A stretch of 25,702 nt of DNA from an uncultured Clostridium sp. (GCA_945946715.1 CAMEWU010000004.1:1-25702), one strand, 5' to 3'. Shown: positions 15,910-25,322, numbered from the stretch's first letter. A program made the numbers and translations. Notes: generated by a model from the letters alone, not told the origin.

Positions 15910-16904
15910 TATGGAAAAAGATAACCATAGAAACTACCACAGATGCAGTTGATATGATAAGTTATACCCTCGGCGAATTAGGCGTCGAGGGTATTGAGGT
16001 TGAGGACAAAATTCCGTTGTCAGAGGAAGACAGGAAGGCAATGTATATTGATATTCTGCCGGAACTTCCACCTGATGATGGAGTTGCCCTCATTTCTTGT
16101 TATATTGATAATCCGGAAACGGATGTGGAAGCATTGGTGGAAAAAATAAAAGTGGAATTAGATGACTTAAGGCAGTTTATGAATATTGGAAGTGGACAAA
16201 TTACCTTAGGTGAGACAGAAGACAAGGATTGGATTAATAACTGGAAGGAATTCTTTCATCCGTTCTGGCTGGATAACATTTTAATTAAGCCAACCTGGAT
16301 ACCGGAAGCAGAGGTAGAACGAAAGCCGGGAGATATTATGGTGGAAATTGATCCCGGTACCGCCTTTGGTACAGGAGCGCATGAAACAACTAAGCTTTGT
16401 ATTGCACAATTGAAAAAGTATTTGACAGGTGAGGAGACAGTCTTTGATATAGGCTGTGGAAGTGGTATTTTATCTATTATTGCAGCAAAACTGGGAGCAA
16501 AAACTGTTTTTGGTGTAGATATTGACCCTTTGGCAATAGAAGCCAGTTATGAAAACTGTCAAGTGAACCAAATTAGTAAAGAACAGGCTAATTTTATCCA
16601 GGGTGATGTCATAGGAGATGAAGATTTTGTAAAGCACATGATGGAAACAGAAGGAAGTATGCCGGAATATGATGTGGTAGTAGCTAACATTCTGGCAGAT
16701 GTAATTATTCCTTTGTCAGCAAAAGTGGCTCCATTTATGAAACCGGAGGGTGTATTTATATCTTCGGGTATTATTAATACGAAGGAAGATGCAGTACGGG
16801 AAGCTTTATTAATAAATGGATTTGAGATTATTGAGGTTACGTATATGAAAGACTGGGTAAGCTTTACCGCAAGAAAGAAAACCAGTGGTAAGGAGTATAA
16901 GTAA
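15906..16904 (+). CDS. prmA: Ribosomal protein L11 methyltransferase PrmA
   Basis: PrmA methylates ribosomal protein L11 using S-adenosylmethionine. The 332-residue product has the N-terminal L11-recognition domain (about 1-100), DPGTAFGTGAHETT (149-162), the SAM-binding motif DIGCGSGIL (181-189), GVDIDPLAIEA, and VVVANILADVIIPL as the catalytic-region motif. The ATG at 15906 overlaps the dnaJ stop (ATGA). prmA after dnaJ and before rsmE is a conserved Firmicutes arrangement. A strong hairpin lies within its codons 20-30 and is listed separately. Confidence 0.97.
   Translation: MIWKKITIETTTDAVDMISYTLGELGVEGIEVEDKIPLSEEDRKAMYIDILPELPPDDGVALISCYIDNPETDVEALVEKIKVELDDLRQFMNIGSGQITLGETEDKDWINNWKEFFHPFWLDNILIKPTWIPEAEVERKPGDIMVEIDPGTAFGTGAHETTKLCIAQLKKYLTGEETVFDIGCGSGILSIIAAKLGAKTVFGVDIDPLAIEASYENCQVNQISKEQANFIQGDVIGDEDFVKHMMETEGSMPEYDVVVANILADVIIPLSAKVAPFMKPEGVFISSGIINTKEDAVREALLINGFEIIEVTYMKDWVSFTARKKTSGKEYK
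15964..15994 (+). other. Strong intragenic hairpin near the 5' end of prmA
   Basis: ATACCCTCG (15964-15972) is perfectly complementary to CGAGGGTAT (15986-15994). A G-U pair and two further G-C pairs extend it to a 12-bp stem closing on a seven-base loop (15976-15982). It begins about 58 bases after the prmA start codon. It may be coincidental to the coding sequence, or may slow translation or protect a processed 5' end of the prmA-rsmE mRNA. Confidence 0.45.
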
Positions 16905-16909
16905 GAGAT

Positions 16910-17656
16910 ATGTATCGTTTTTTTGTAGAACCGGAAGCCTGTAAGGGTAGTGATATCAGAATTAGTGGTGAAGACTGGAATCATATTCGAAATGTATTAC
17001 GTCTGAAATGTGGAGAAACCATAGCTATTAGTGACGGCACCCAGAGGGAGTATATCTGTGAAATTATAGAATATACAGATTCGGAAGTTATTACTAAAAT
17101 TGTTGATATTTTGGATAGCAGTGCTGAACTTTCAACGGAGATAACCCTGTATCAGGGATTCCCAAAGGGAGATAAATTAGAATTCATTATACAGAAAGCC
17201 GTAGAGTTAGGAGTAGTTCGGATTGTACCCGTTATGACAAAACGTACGATTGTGAAGCTGGATCATAAAAAAGCAGAAAAGAAACTGGAACGTTATAATG
17301 CCATTGCCTTAAGTGCAGCAAAACAGTCGAAACGGGGCATTATACCGGTAGTAGACCGGATTATGACTTTGAAAGAAGCCTTAGAAGATGCGAAGTATCT
17401 GGATATGAATATCATTCCTTATGAAGATGCAAAGGGAATCAGGCATTCCAAAGAAATTATTGGGCAAGTACATGGTAAGAAAAGTCTTGGAATTTTCATT
17501 GGACCGGAAGGTGGCTTTGAAGAAGCAGAAGTTGAGGCAGCAAAAAAGATTGGAGCAGAATGCATTACTCTGGGACACCGGATTTTGCGTACAGAAACTG
17601 CAGGAATAACAGTATTATCCATTCTGATGTTCGAATTGGAACAGGACGAGCTATAA
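16910..17656 (+). CDS. rsmE: 16S rRNA (uracil-1498-N3) methyltransferase RsmE
   Basis: RsmE makes m3U1498 in 16S rRNA of the 30S subunit. The 248-residue product shows an N-terminal PUA-like domain with HIRNVLRLKCGE and a SPOUT (trefoil knot) domain. The latter has LYQGFPKGDKLEFIIQKAVELG, the IGPEGGF motif and LGHRILRTETAGI near the C-terminus, which forms the SAM-binding knot. It starts five bases after the prmA stop. The best ribosome site is weak (TAAGAGA overlapping that stop), so translation may be coupled to prmA. Confidence 0.95.
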   Translation: MYRFFVEPEACKGSDIRISGEDWNHIRNVLRLKCGETIAISDGTQREYICEIIEYTDSEVITKIVDILDSSAELSTEITLYQGFPKGDKLEFIIQKAVELGVVRIVPVMTKRTIVKLDHKKAEKKLERYNAIALSAAKQSKRGIIPVVDRIMTLKEALEDAKYLDMNIIPYEDAKGIRHSKEIIGQVHGKKSLGIFIGPEGGFEEAEVEAAKKIGAECITLGHRILRTETAGITVLSILMFELEQDEL

Positions 17657-17684
17657 AAACTGAAATAACAGTAGGGAGAAAACT

Positions 17685-18830
17685 ATGGAAGCATATTTTG
17701 ATAATGCAGCGACAACCCGGGTGGCGGAAGAAGTGAAAGAAATTGTAAATCGGGTAATGACAATTGATTATGGAAATCCTTCTTCCAGACATCAAAAGGG
17801 TGTGGATGCAGGACAATATATAAAGCAGGCACAGGAAATCATAGCAGGTACATTAAAGGTGGAACCAAAGGAAATTTATTTTACTTCTGGCGGCACAGAG
17901 TCAAATAATCTGGCATTGATTGGAAGTGCATTGGCTAACCAGCGTAGGGGAAAGCATATTATTTCTACCAGAATCGAACATGCTTCTGTTTATAATCCAT
18001 TACTATTTTTGCAAGATTTGGGATATGAGATAACCTTTCTTGATGTAAATCAGCAGGGAATTGTAGATTTGGAAGAATTAAAGCAGGCATTACGTCCGGA
18101 TACCATTCTGGTCTCGGTGATGATGGTAAATAATGAGATCGGAGCGATAGAGCCCATTGAAGCCATTGGAAAAATCATAAAGTCCTATCATCCGGATATT
18201 TTGTTTCATGTAGATGCTATTCAGGCATATGGAAAGTTGAAGATATCACCGAAACGGTGTAAAATAGATTTATTGTCAGTCAGTGGACATAAGATTCATG
18301 GACCTAAAGGTACAGGATTTCTGTATATTCGGGATAAAGTAAAAATAAAGCCGATTATCCATGGTGGTGGTCAACAAAAGGATATGCGTTCCGGCACGGA
18401 AAATGTTCCTGGAATTGCAGGGCTTGGTATGGCGGCTAAATTAATGTATACTGACCACAAAGAAAAGATAGAGGGCATTCGAAAAGTAAAGGATGTTTTT
18501 TTGAAAGGGGTAACACAATTAGAAGGTGTGACCCAACACTCCGGTGAGGCTCCTCATATTGCCAGTGTTAGTTTTCAAGGAATTGAAAAGGGTGAAGTTT
18601 TGCTACATGCATTGGAAGCCAAAGGCGTATATTGCTCTTCCGGCTCTGCATGTTCTTCTAATCATCCTGCAATCAGCGGAACTTTGAAAGCAATCGGGTT
18701 GGAGGAAGACTTGCTGCAGGCAACGTTGCGATTCAGTTTTTCTGTATATTCCACGGTGGAGGAGGCAGAATATGCAGTACAGGTTATTGCAGAGGAATTG
18801 CCGAAACGAAGAACATTTGTAAAAAGATAA
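17685..18830 (+). CDS. Cysteine desulfurase (IscS/NifS family), probable ThiI partner
   Basis: This PLP enzyme takes sulfur from cysteine, forming a persulfide for transfer to acceptors. The 381-residue product has YFDNAATT at the N-terminus, GGTESNN (69-75), His99 in EHAS, the PLP lysine K203 in SGHKIHGPKG, RSGTEN, and the active-site cysteine C323 in SSGSACSSNH. The long flexible catalytic loop indicates a class I (IscS/NifS) enzyme, not SufS. thiI lies 21 bases downstream, as with B. subtilis nifZ-thiI, so its main job is probably sulfur supply for tRNA 4-thiouridine. A wider role in Fe-S cluster formation cannot be excluded. AGGGAGA at 17672-17678 precedes the ATG. Confidence 0.93.
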   Translation: MEAYFDNAATTRVAEEVKEIVNRVMTIDYGNPSSRHQKGVDAGQYIKQAQEIIAGTLKVEPKEIYFTSGGTESNNLALIGSALANQRRGKHIISTRIEHASVYNPLLFLQDLGYEITFLDVNQQGIVDLEELKQALRPDTILVSVMMVNNEIGAIEPIEAIGKIIKSYHPDILFHVDAIQAYGKLKISPKRCKIDLLSVSGHKIHGPKGTGFLYIRDKVKIKPIIHGGGQQKDMRSGTENVPGIAGLGMAAKLMYTDHKEKIEGIRKVKDVFLKGVTQLEGVTQHSGEAPHIASVSFQGIEKGEVLLHALEAKGVYCSSGSACSSNHPAISGTLKAIGLEEDLLQATLRFSFSVYSTVEEAEYAVQVIAEELPKRRTFVKR

Positions 18831-18851
18831 ATACTTAGAGAGGAATCAGAA

Positions 18852-20033
18852 ATGGAATATAAGTCATTTTTAATTAAATATGCAGAAATCGGAACCAAGG
18901 GAAAGAATCGTTATGTGTTTGAAGATATTTTATGCAAGAATATTCGCTCTGCTATGAAGCGGATTGATGGACGGTTCCTGGTGCGTAAGGAATATGGACG
19001 AATTTTTGTAGATTGTACGGAAGAATACGATTTTGATGAAGCAGTAGATGCCTTGCAACATGTATTTGGAATTGTAGGTATTTGTCCGGTATTAGTAGTG
19101 CCAAATCAGCCTTGGGAAGATTTATCAAAAGAGTTGATTCAGTTTATTGATGAAAGCTATGAGGACAAGAATTTTACATTTAAAGTAAATTGTCGAAGAA
19201 TTAATAAAGAATATCCGATGCGTTCTATGGATGTAAACATAGAAGGAGGAGCCGTACTGTTGGATGCTTTTCCGGAATTAAAGGTAGATGTGCATAAACC
19301 GGAAGTGATGGTGAATATTGAATTACGGGATAATATTTATATTTATTCCGTGAAAATTCCAGGACCTGGTGGTTTACCGGTTGGTACCAATGGGAAAGGC
19401 ATGTTGTTACTTTCCGGTGGAATTGACAGTCCGGTAGCAGGATATATGGTATCAAAACGCGGTGTGAATCTGGAAGCTGTATATTTTGATGCACCGCCTC
19501 ATACCAGTCCACAAGCAAAACAAAAGGTAATTGACCTGGCAAAATTGGTGGCAAAGTATTCCGGTGCTGTAAAGCTTCATATAGTTCATTTTACGGATAT
19601 TCAGGAAGCCATCTATTATACATGTCCGGAAGATGAAATTACTATTATTATGCGTCGGTATATGATGCGGATTGCACAGATACTGGCAGAACAAAATGAC
19701 TGCCAGGCATTGATAACAGGAGAAAGTATCGGTCAGGTAGCCAGTCAGACTATATTTAGTTTACAAGTGACCAATGCAGTCTGTACGTATCCTGTATTTC
19801 GTCCGTGTATTGGTATGGACAAACAGGAAATCGTAGATATTTCTGAGAAGATTAATACTTATGAAACATCCATTCTGCCTTATGAGGATTGTTGTACCAC
19901 ATTTGTGGCAAAACATCCGGTAACAAAACCGAAACTTTCAGATATTGAAGCATCGGAACAGTTGTTGGCAGATAAAATAGAAGATTTGATGAAACAGGCA
20001 CTGGAAACTGAAGAAGTTATGAGTGTGTGGTAA
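18852..20033 (+). CDS. thiI: tRNA 4-thiouridine synthase ThiI
   Basis: ThiI adenylates U8 of tRNA and replaces its oxygen with sulfur received from a cysteine desulfurase. The 393-residue product has an N-terminal ferredoxin-like and THUMP region (about 1-165), the ATP pyrophosphatase motif SGGIDS at 188-193, and ITGESIGQVASQT (288-300). A cysteine pair in EDCCTTF (C347-C348) lies where the family's catalytic cysteine is expected. There is no C-terminal rhodanese domain, unlike E. coli ThiI, so sulfur is presumably passed directly from the neighbouring desulfurase. GAGAGGAA lies upstream of the ATG at 18852. Confidence 0.97.
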   Translation: MEYKSFLIKYAEIGTKGKNRYVFEDILCKNIRSAMKRIDGRFLVRKEYGRIFVDCTEEYDFDEAVDALQHVFGIVGICPVLVVPNQPWEDLSKELIQFIDESYEDKNFTFKVNCRRINKEYPMRSMDVNIEGGAVLLDAFPELKVDVHKPEVMVNIELRDNIYIYSVKIPGPGGLPVGTNGKGMLLLSGGIDSPVAGYMVSKRGVNLEAVYFDAPPHTSPQAKQKVIDLAKLVAKYSGAVKLHIVHFTDIQEAIYYTCPEDEITIIMRRYMMRIAQILAEQNDCQALITGESIGQVASQTIFSLQVTNAVCTYPVFRPCIGMDKQEIVDISEKINTYETSILPYEDCCTTFVAKHPVTKPKLSDIEASEQLLADKIEDLMKQALETEEVMSVW

Positions 20034-20048
20034 AAGGAGAACATTCAA

Positions 20049-21398
20049 ATGTCAGAGCAGAAATCAATACTAGAAAACCAGAGAATTGCAACTCTGACTT
20101 TAGGATGTAAAGTCAATCAGTATGAAACAGATGGTATGCGTGAATTACTGGAACAGGCGGGAGTAAAATTCGTGGATTTTGAACAGGAGGCAGATGTTTA
20201 TTTAGTAAATACCTGTTCCGTTACGAATATGGCTGAACGGAAATCCCGTCAGATGTTACATCGTGCCAAAAAGAAAAATCCGCAAGCGGTTGTAGTGGCG
20301 GTGGGATGTTATGTTCAGACTATGCCGGAAGAGGTTTTGGAAGATTTATCAGTGGATTTAGTGATAGGAAATAACCGTAAGAAAGACATTGTGGGAATTC
20401 TGGAGGAATTTCTGGAGAATCGTTCTGATGGGCAATGTGCCGCCAACACATATAATTGTCAATGGTTAGACATCAATCAAAAACAGGCATATGAGAGTTT
20501 AAGTATTTCCCACATGTCAGAACATACCAGGGCCTATATTAAAATTCAGGACGGATGTAACCAGTTCTGCTCCTATTGCATTATACCTTATGTCAGAGGA
20601 AGAATTCGTAGCCGTAAGCCGGAAGAAGTTGTAGAGGAAGTAAAAAAACTGGCACAAGCCGGATGCAAAGAAGTTGTGCTGACAGGGATTCACTTGAGTT
20701 CTTATGGAAAAGACTGGAAGGATGAAGAAGTGAATAGCAGTCGATTGGATGGAACTGCCTTATTACAGCTTTTGCAGTCTGTTAGCAGTGTAGATGGTAT
20801 CCTACGAATTCGGTTGGGTTCTTTAGAGCCAAGGATTATTACGGATGAGTTTGTAGCAGGCTTAGCAAGCCTGACCAAAGTATGCCCTCATTTTCATTTG
20901 TCTTTACAGAGTGCCTGTAATGAAACATTAAAACGGATGAATCGAAAGTATACTATTGAAGAATACATGGAAAGTTGTGAGAAACTGAGGCATGCATTTG
21001 ACCGTCCTGCTTTGACAACAGATGTGATTGTGGGATTTCCTGGTGAGACAGAAGAGGAATTTGAGATTACCTGTAGGAATTTAGAGAAATTGAATCTATA
21101 TGAGATGCATATTTTTAAATACTCCAAACGACGGGGAACTGTTGCGGAGTCACTTCCAAATCAGGTGCCGGAGGAGGAAAAGAGCCGAAGAAGTGATATT
21201 CTTCTTTCTATGACTGCAAAACAAAAGCAGGAGTACGAAGCTTCTTTTATTGGTGAACGGTTGCAGGTTTTGGTGGAAGAAAAGGTTGAAAAGAATGGTG
21301 CAGACTGGTATGTTGGGCATACAGAAAGATATATGAAGGTAGAAGTATGTTCTGAGAAAAATATTGTTAATGCTGTTGTAGAACATTTGTTTGAATAA
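20049..21398 (+). CDS. mtaB: tRNA t6A37 methylthiotransferase MtaB
   Basis: MtaB converts t6A37 to ms2t6A in ANN-decoding tRNAs using radical SAM chemistry. The 449-residue product has the UPF0004 domain with TLGCKVNQYETDGM and auxiliary-cluster cysteines C20, C56 and C87. The radical SAM motif CNQFCSYC has C170, C174 and C177, followed by RIRLGSLEPRIIT, HLSLQSACNETLKRMNR and a C-terminal TRAM domain. The GCKVNQYE form of the N-terminal motif favours MtaB over MiaB and RimO. It lies 15 bases after thiI with AAAGGAGA overlapping that stop. No clear terminator follows, and it appears to end the operon. Confidence 0.93.
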   Translation: MSEQKSILENQRIATLTLGCKVNQYETDGMRELLEQAGVKFVDFEQEADVYLVNTCSVTNMAERKSRQMLHRAKKKNPQAVVVAVGCYVQTMPEEVLEDLSVDLVIGNNRKKDIVGILEEFLENRSDGQCAANTYNCQWLDINQKQAYESLSISHMSEHTRAYIKIQDGCNQFCSYCIIPYVRGRIRSRKPEEVVEEVKKLAQAGCKEVVLTGIHLSSYGKDWKDEEVNSSRLDGTALLQLLQSVSSVDGILRIRLGSLEPRIITDEFVAGLASLTKVCPHFHLSLQSACNETLKRMNRKYTIEEYMESCEKLRHAFDRPALTTDVIVGFPGETEEEFEITCRNLEKLNLYEMHIFKYSKRRGTVAESLPNQVPEEEKSRRSDILLSMTAKQKQEYEASFIGERLQVLVEEKVEKNGADWYVGHTERYMKVEVCSEKNIVNAVVEHLFE

Positions 21399-21426
21399 TT
21401 TATTATGTTGTGATTTTTTTATGGCA

Positions 21427-21470
21427 TTTTAGATGCTTATATGATAAAATGAAAAGCAAAGCATTTAAAG
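21427..21470 (+). repeat. Inverted repeat upstream of the yfhO-like gene
   Basis: TTTTAGATGCTT (21427-21438) can pair along all 12 bases, two as G-U, with AAGCATTTAAAG (21459-21470), around a 20-base loop. A -10-like TATGATAAAAT (21440-21450) lies between the arms, and the start codon of the next gene is 13 bases downstream. It could be an operator at the promoter of the envelope locus, an RNA structure at the ribosome site, or chance in AT-rich DNA. No good -35 is seen. Confidence 0.4.
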
Positions 21471-21482
21471 TTGGTGATACTT

Positions 21483-24359
21483 ATGGAGCAGATAGTGAAA
21501 AGGAATGACGAGAAAAATTCGAGTGATATCCTAGATTCAAAACAGAAAAAAAATGCATTTTCAGGCTGGTGGCGAAAGTACTATGTTTATGTAGTTTCAA
21601 GCGTAATTATAACAGCAGCAATACTTTGTGTACTGGCGTTGAAGGGCTTTTGGCCATTTGGAAAATCAGTATTGTTAGATGGGGACTTTGCTATGCAAAG
21701 TTGGCCGTATCTTACCGAGTTAAAGCGAAAGATTCTTTCGGGCGAATCTATGATTTATACATGGAATGCAGCATATGGAACTAACTTTTTTGCGGTATTT
21801 GTCAGTTTGGTTAATCCACTGACCATTATATATTTGTTGCTTCCGGCAGAGGCTATTATGCCATTTAGTTCCATTGCTTTCATTATTCTTGAATTGGCAA
21901 TGAATTGGTCAATGCTGTATTTCTTGACGCATAGGCCAATGCATCGATTAGAACAAAATCAGTTATCAAATATGATGTTTTCAATTGCATATGCATTCTG
22001 TATGTATTCGGTATCAAATATTAATAATTGGCATTTAATGATTACTGCGGTTTGTTTTCCGTTGATTTTACTTGGGTTAGAAAGGTTTGTGGCAAATCAG
22101 GATTGGAAATTATACTATATTATGTTGGTTGTTTCCTTTTTGTGCGAGTATTATATGACATCGTTGTTTTGCGTGTTTATTATTTTATATTATTTGACAT
22201 TGGAGTTTGAAAAATTTCAAATATTTGTTAAAAAAAGCATAAAGATTTTGGGAATTTCCATAGCATCTATATTGACGGTTGCAGTGATATTATTTCCGGC
22301 GTTCTATCAGTTGTTGTCACAAAATTATACTATAAGTGAGTATGTTGGAGAGAATATATATACTACTTTTTTTGATACTATCAAAAATTTTATGGCATTT
22401 AATACGGCTATTGACCGGGGGACAACTTCATATAGTTATGGTGAAGTTAATTTGTATTATGGCATCTTCTTATTAATGTTATCTTCATTTTATTTTATTA
22501 ATCCTAAAATAAAAAAAGAAGTTCGCATTAGAAAGTTATTAGTTACAGTTATATATCTTCTGGCATTTAATATAAATGGCTTGAATTATATTATGCATTT
22601 ATTTCATTATCCATCATGGTTTCCGAATCGTTTTTCATTGAATTTTACGATTTTTTGCATCATTTTAGCATATGATGCATGGGTTTCAATGAAAGAAACG
22701 GAGTTCCGTTATGTTACAATCTGGCGTGGAATTGCAGTGGGATTAGGCTGGTTTTTTATGACTTTGCTTTGTTTTGCTTTTTCAGAAACCGTAGAGTATC
22801 AATTTACGTATTATTACAGCATAATGTTTTTTATGTTTTATATGATAGGCCTATTATTATTACCATATTTTAAGAAAAAGTTTCCAACTGTACTGTCTGT
22901 ATTTGCATGTATTGAAATATGTATGTGCTTTATGTTTGCTTTGATTTTTAAGAATGCCAACTCTAATATTTATTCATTGAGTGAGGCATACACGGAGAAG
23001 AAGGCTTTTCTGAACGAACATCCATTAGAGGAATCCCATGGATTTTCAAGAATGATGGATAGTGGTTCTATCGTTAGAATTAATGAAGGGATGTTGTTTG
23101 GGAAAAAGGGAAATGCTATTTTTTCAAGTTCAATAACAAATGTGGGAGATTTTTTGGAATGTGCAGGGGTTTATATTGGAGGAAATTATATTTTTCCTTA
23201 TACATATAATCAGGCAACATCATCATTAATGAATATTCAGTATGCATATGAGAATGTGGAACAGACTTGCTTTACAATGCCTGAAAGCTTATTTACTACA
23301 GCAAATAGTACATTTGATGCCTTTACGATTCGCGCACAAGAAGGTCCTATGGTATTATACGAGAATCCGACGGTTCTTTCTTTAGGATATATGATTGATA
23401 AAGATGCCGAACGTGCTTTTCCGGAAGATTTAGAGGAGTACAAAACAGATCATATAATCTATGAGGGAATTAATGATTGGGTGGCTGGCGTCTGTGGTGT
23501 GACAGATGTAATGCAGGAAGGAGAATTAAATCTTCTGAGTGTACAAGCCGACAACTGTTGTTTTGCAGTTCGATATAATGGTATTTGGATATCGAATAGT
23601 ACAGATGTGGAGACAGATAAAGAGTTTGTAGAATACTTAGAAAATGAAAATGTTATGTTTGATATGAAAATGCAGGAATACAATCCAGATGCGAACAGTG
23701 TAGTTTCTCTGGAGTATGAAGCAGAAGAGCCGGGCGAATATCTTGTACAAATTGCTGACCAGGTTGTTACAACTGGTTATTTGGAAAAAGGGGAAACATT
23801 TACAGTTAGTTGTGTAATTGAAAATGCATATTTTGATGAATATCAGAATGTAAGCAGCGGTATTTATATTAATAAACTAGATATGACTCAATGGCAGAAA
23901 GCCTATGATGTCCTTTCGCAACAACAATTAGAGGTAACGGATTATTCTTCTACAACAGTAGATGGAACGATACAGGTGAAAGAAGACGGTATTTTATTTA
24001 CCAGTATACCTTATGACAAGAACTGGCATATGTATGTTGACGGAGAAGAAGTAGAGATTCTGCCATTATGGTCTGGTTCTTTTATTGCAACGAAGTTAGG
24101 TGCAGGAGAGCATACGATTCATCTTGAATATAGACAGTCTGGTTTATTGATGGGTTGCGTAATATCATTAGTAACTATCCTTATAGTTGTTACTTATATA
24201 GCATCAAGAAAGAAGAAACCATACGACTATCTACTGGAACCACAAAATGAAATGAATGGGACAGTCGATGATTTCTGTTCGGAAGAATATCTTAATGCTA
24301 AAAGTGAGAAAAAGAAAAGAAATAATGAAACACAAAAAGAACAGAAAAATGAGGATTGA
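21483..24359 (+). CDS. YfhO-family polytopic membrane protein (putative GT-C glycosyltransferase)
   Basis: The 958-residue product resembles the YfhO family, GT-C-fold membrane proteins that in Bacillus and Listeria work with a CsbB-like enzyme to glycosylate lipoteichoic acid. A charged cytoplasmic tail (1-30) is followed by about 13 membrane segments to about 500. The first outside loop, LLDGDFAMQSWPY, has acidic residues where GT-C enzymes place a catalytic Asp. A ~370-residue extracytoplasmic domain with a beta-rich end (YDKNWHMYVDGEEVEI) leads to one last membrane helix near 890-910 and a K/E/N-rich cytoplasmic tail. The ATG at 21483 follows GGTGAT at 21473-21478; in-frame TTG or GTG codons at 21471 and 21474 are less likely. 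A GT2 gene follows after three bases. The acceptor and sugar are unknown. Confidence 0.8.
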   Translation: MEQIVKRNDEKNSSDILDSKQKKNAFSGWWRKYYVYVVSSVIITAAILCVLALKGFWPFGKSVLLDGDFAMQSWPYLTELKRKILSGESMIYTWNAAYGTNFFAVFVSLVNPLTIIYLLLPAEAIMPFSSIAFIILELAMNWSMLYFLTHRPMHRLEQNQLSNMMFSIAYAFCMYSVSNINNWHLMITAVCFPLILLGLERFVANQDWKLYYIMLVVSFLCEYYMTSLFCVFIILYYLTLEFEKFQIFVKKSIKILGISIASILTVAVILFPAFYQLLSQNYTISEYVGENIYTTFFDTIKNFMAFNTAIDRGTTSYSYGEVNLYYGIFLLMLSSFYFINPKIKKEVRIRKLLVTVIYLLAFNINGLNYIMHLFHYPSWFPNRFSLNFTIFCIILAYDAWVSMKETEFRYVTIWRGIAVGLGWFFMTLLCFAFSETVEYQFTYYYSIMFFMFYMIGLLLLPYFKKKFPTVLSVFACIEICMCFMFALIFKNANSNIYSLSEAYTEKKAFLNEHPLEESHGFSRMMDSGSIVRINEGMLFGKKGNAIFSSSITNVGDFLECAGVYIGGNYIFPYTYNQATSSLMNIQYAYENVEQTCFTMPESLFTTANSTFDAFTIRAQEGPMVLYENPTVLSLGYMIDKDAERAFPEDLEEYKTDHIIYEGINDWVAGVCGVTDVMQEGELNLLSVQADNCCFAVRYNGIWISNSTDVETDKEFVEYLENENVMFDMKMQEYNPDANSVVSLEYEAEEPGEYLVQIADQVVTTGYLEKGETFTVSCVIENAYFDEYQNVSSGIYINKLDMTQWQKAYDVLSQQQLEVTDYSSTTVDGTIQVKEDGILFTSIPYDKNWHMYVDGEEVEILPLWSGSFIATKLGAGEHTIHLEYRQSGLLMGCVISLVTILIVVTYIASRKKKPYDYLLEPQNEMNGTVDDFCSEEYLNAKSEKKKRNNETQKEQKNED

Positions 24360-24362
24360 ATT

Positions 24363-25322
24363 ATGAAGTATTCGTTTGTTATTCCGTGTTATGGTTCAGA
24401 GCGTACAATAGAAGATGTAGTAATTGAATTAATTAAAGAAATTGAAAAGGAACAGTTAGAAAAATATGAGATTATTCTGGTAAATGATTGTTCTCCGGAT
24501 CATGTTTGGGATGTAATACAATCACTTGCAACAAAATTTCATTTTGTGCATGGAGTGAATTTGTCAAGGAATTTTGGACAACATGCCGCTTTACTGGCAG
24601 GATATGGCAGATGTAGTGGTGATATTGTTATTTCATTAGATGATGATGGACAAGCTCCGATTGATGAATTATATAAACTGCTAGAAGAGTTGAATAATGA
24701 TAAAGATGTTGTATATGCATATTATGAGGAAATCAAGCAAAATATGTTTCGACGATTTGGAACTATGATAGCAACACAAATGAGTAAAATTCTCTTGGGC
24801 GCACCGGATGACTTTAAGGGTAGTAGTTTCTATGTGGCGAAAAAATTTGTGGTGGATGAAATGCTACGCTATGACAATGCATATCCATATCTTTTAGGAT
24901 TGGTGCTTCGAACAACTCGAAGAATTGGTTATGTCAAAACAACTCACAGAAAAAGAGTAGATGGTTCTTCAGGATATAGTTTTCGTAAACTGTTTGCACT
25001 TTGGCTAAACGGATTTACTGCGTTTTCTGTTAAACCACTGGAGATTGGTGCATGGTTGGGTATCTTCTTTGCGGCAGTAGGATTTATTGGAGTAATTTTA
25101 ACGTTTATCAACAAAATTGTACATCCGCAGGTAATTGCAGGCTGGAGTTCATTGGTATCTGTGATTTTAATAATTGGCGGTATCATTTTGTTAATGTTAG
25201 GATTAATTGGTGAATATATCGGAAGAATATATATATGCATAAACAAAGCACCTCAGTTTGTAATTCGTGAAGAAACGGTCATGTTGAGAAATGAGGGAGA
25301 GGATAGAGATGAAAATTGTTGA
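24363..25322 (+). CDS. GT2 polyprenyl-phosphate glycosyltransferase (GtrB/CsbB/ArnC-like)
   Basis: Enzymes of this group move a sugar from a nucleotide donor to undecaprenyl phosphate on the inner face of the membrane, for later flipping and transfer outside. The 319-residue product has a GT-A domain (1 to about 225) with SFVIPCYGSERTI, VNDCSPD, NLSRNFGQHAALLAGY and SLDDDGQAP as the metal-binding DxD region. A late R.DGSSGYSFRKL motif precedes two C-terminal membrane helices at about 235-260 and 265-290. The DDDGQ form differs from the common D.DLQDPP form. The start at 24363 is three bases after the YfhO-like gene, supporting a donor-lipid synthase plus GT-C pair. The lipid-linked sugar cannot be told from sequence. 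Confidence 0.88.
   Translation: MKYSFVIPCYGSERTIEDVVIELIKEIEKEQLEKYEIILVNDCSPDHVWDVIQSLATKFHFVHGVNLSRNFGQHAALLAGYGRCSGDIVISLDDDGQAPIDELYKLLEELNNDKDVVYAYYEEIKQNMFRRFGTMIATQMSKILLGAPDDFKGSSFYVAKKFVVDEMLRYDNAYPYLLGLVLRTTRRIGYVKTTHRKRVDGSSGYSFRKLFALWLNGFTAFSVKPLEIGAWLGIFFAAVGFIGVILTFINKIVHPQVIAGWSSLVSVILIIGGIILLMLGLIGEYIGRIYICINKAPQFVIREETVMLRNEGEDRDENC

Noticed and set aside
21423..21437. Sigma-54-like GG-N10-GC element (TGGCAT-N5-ATGCT) before the YfhO-like gene
   Set aside because: It deviates from consensus at two positions. No enhancer-binding regulator or upstream activator site is visible, and it overlaps the inverted repeat, so chance is the simpler view.
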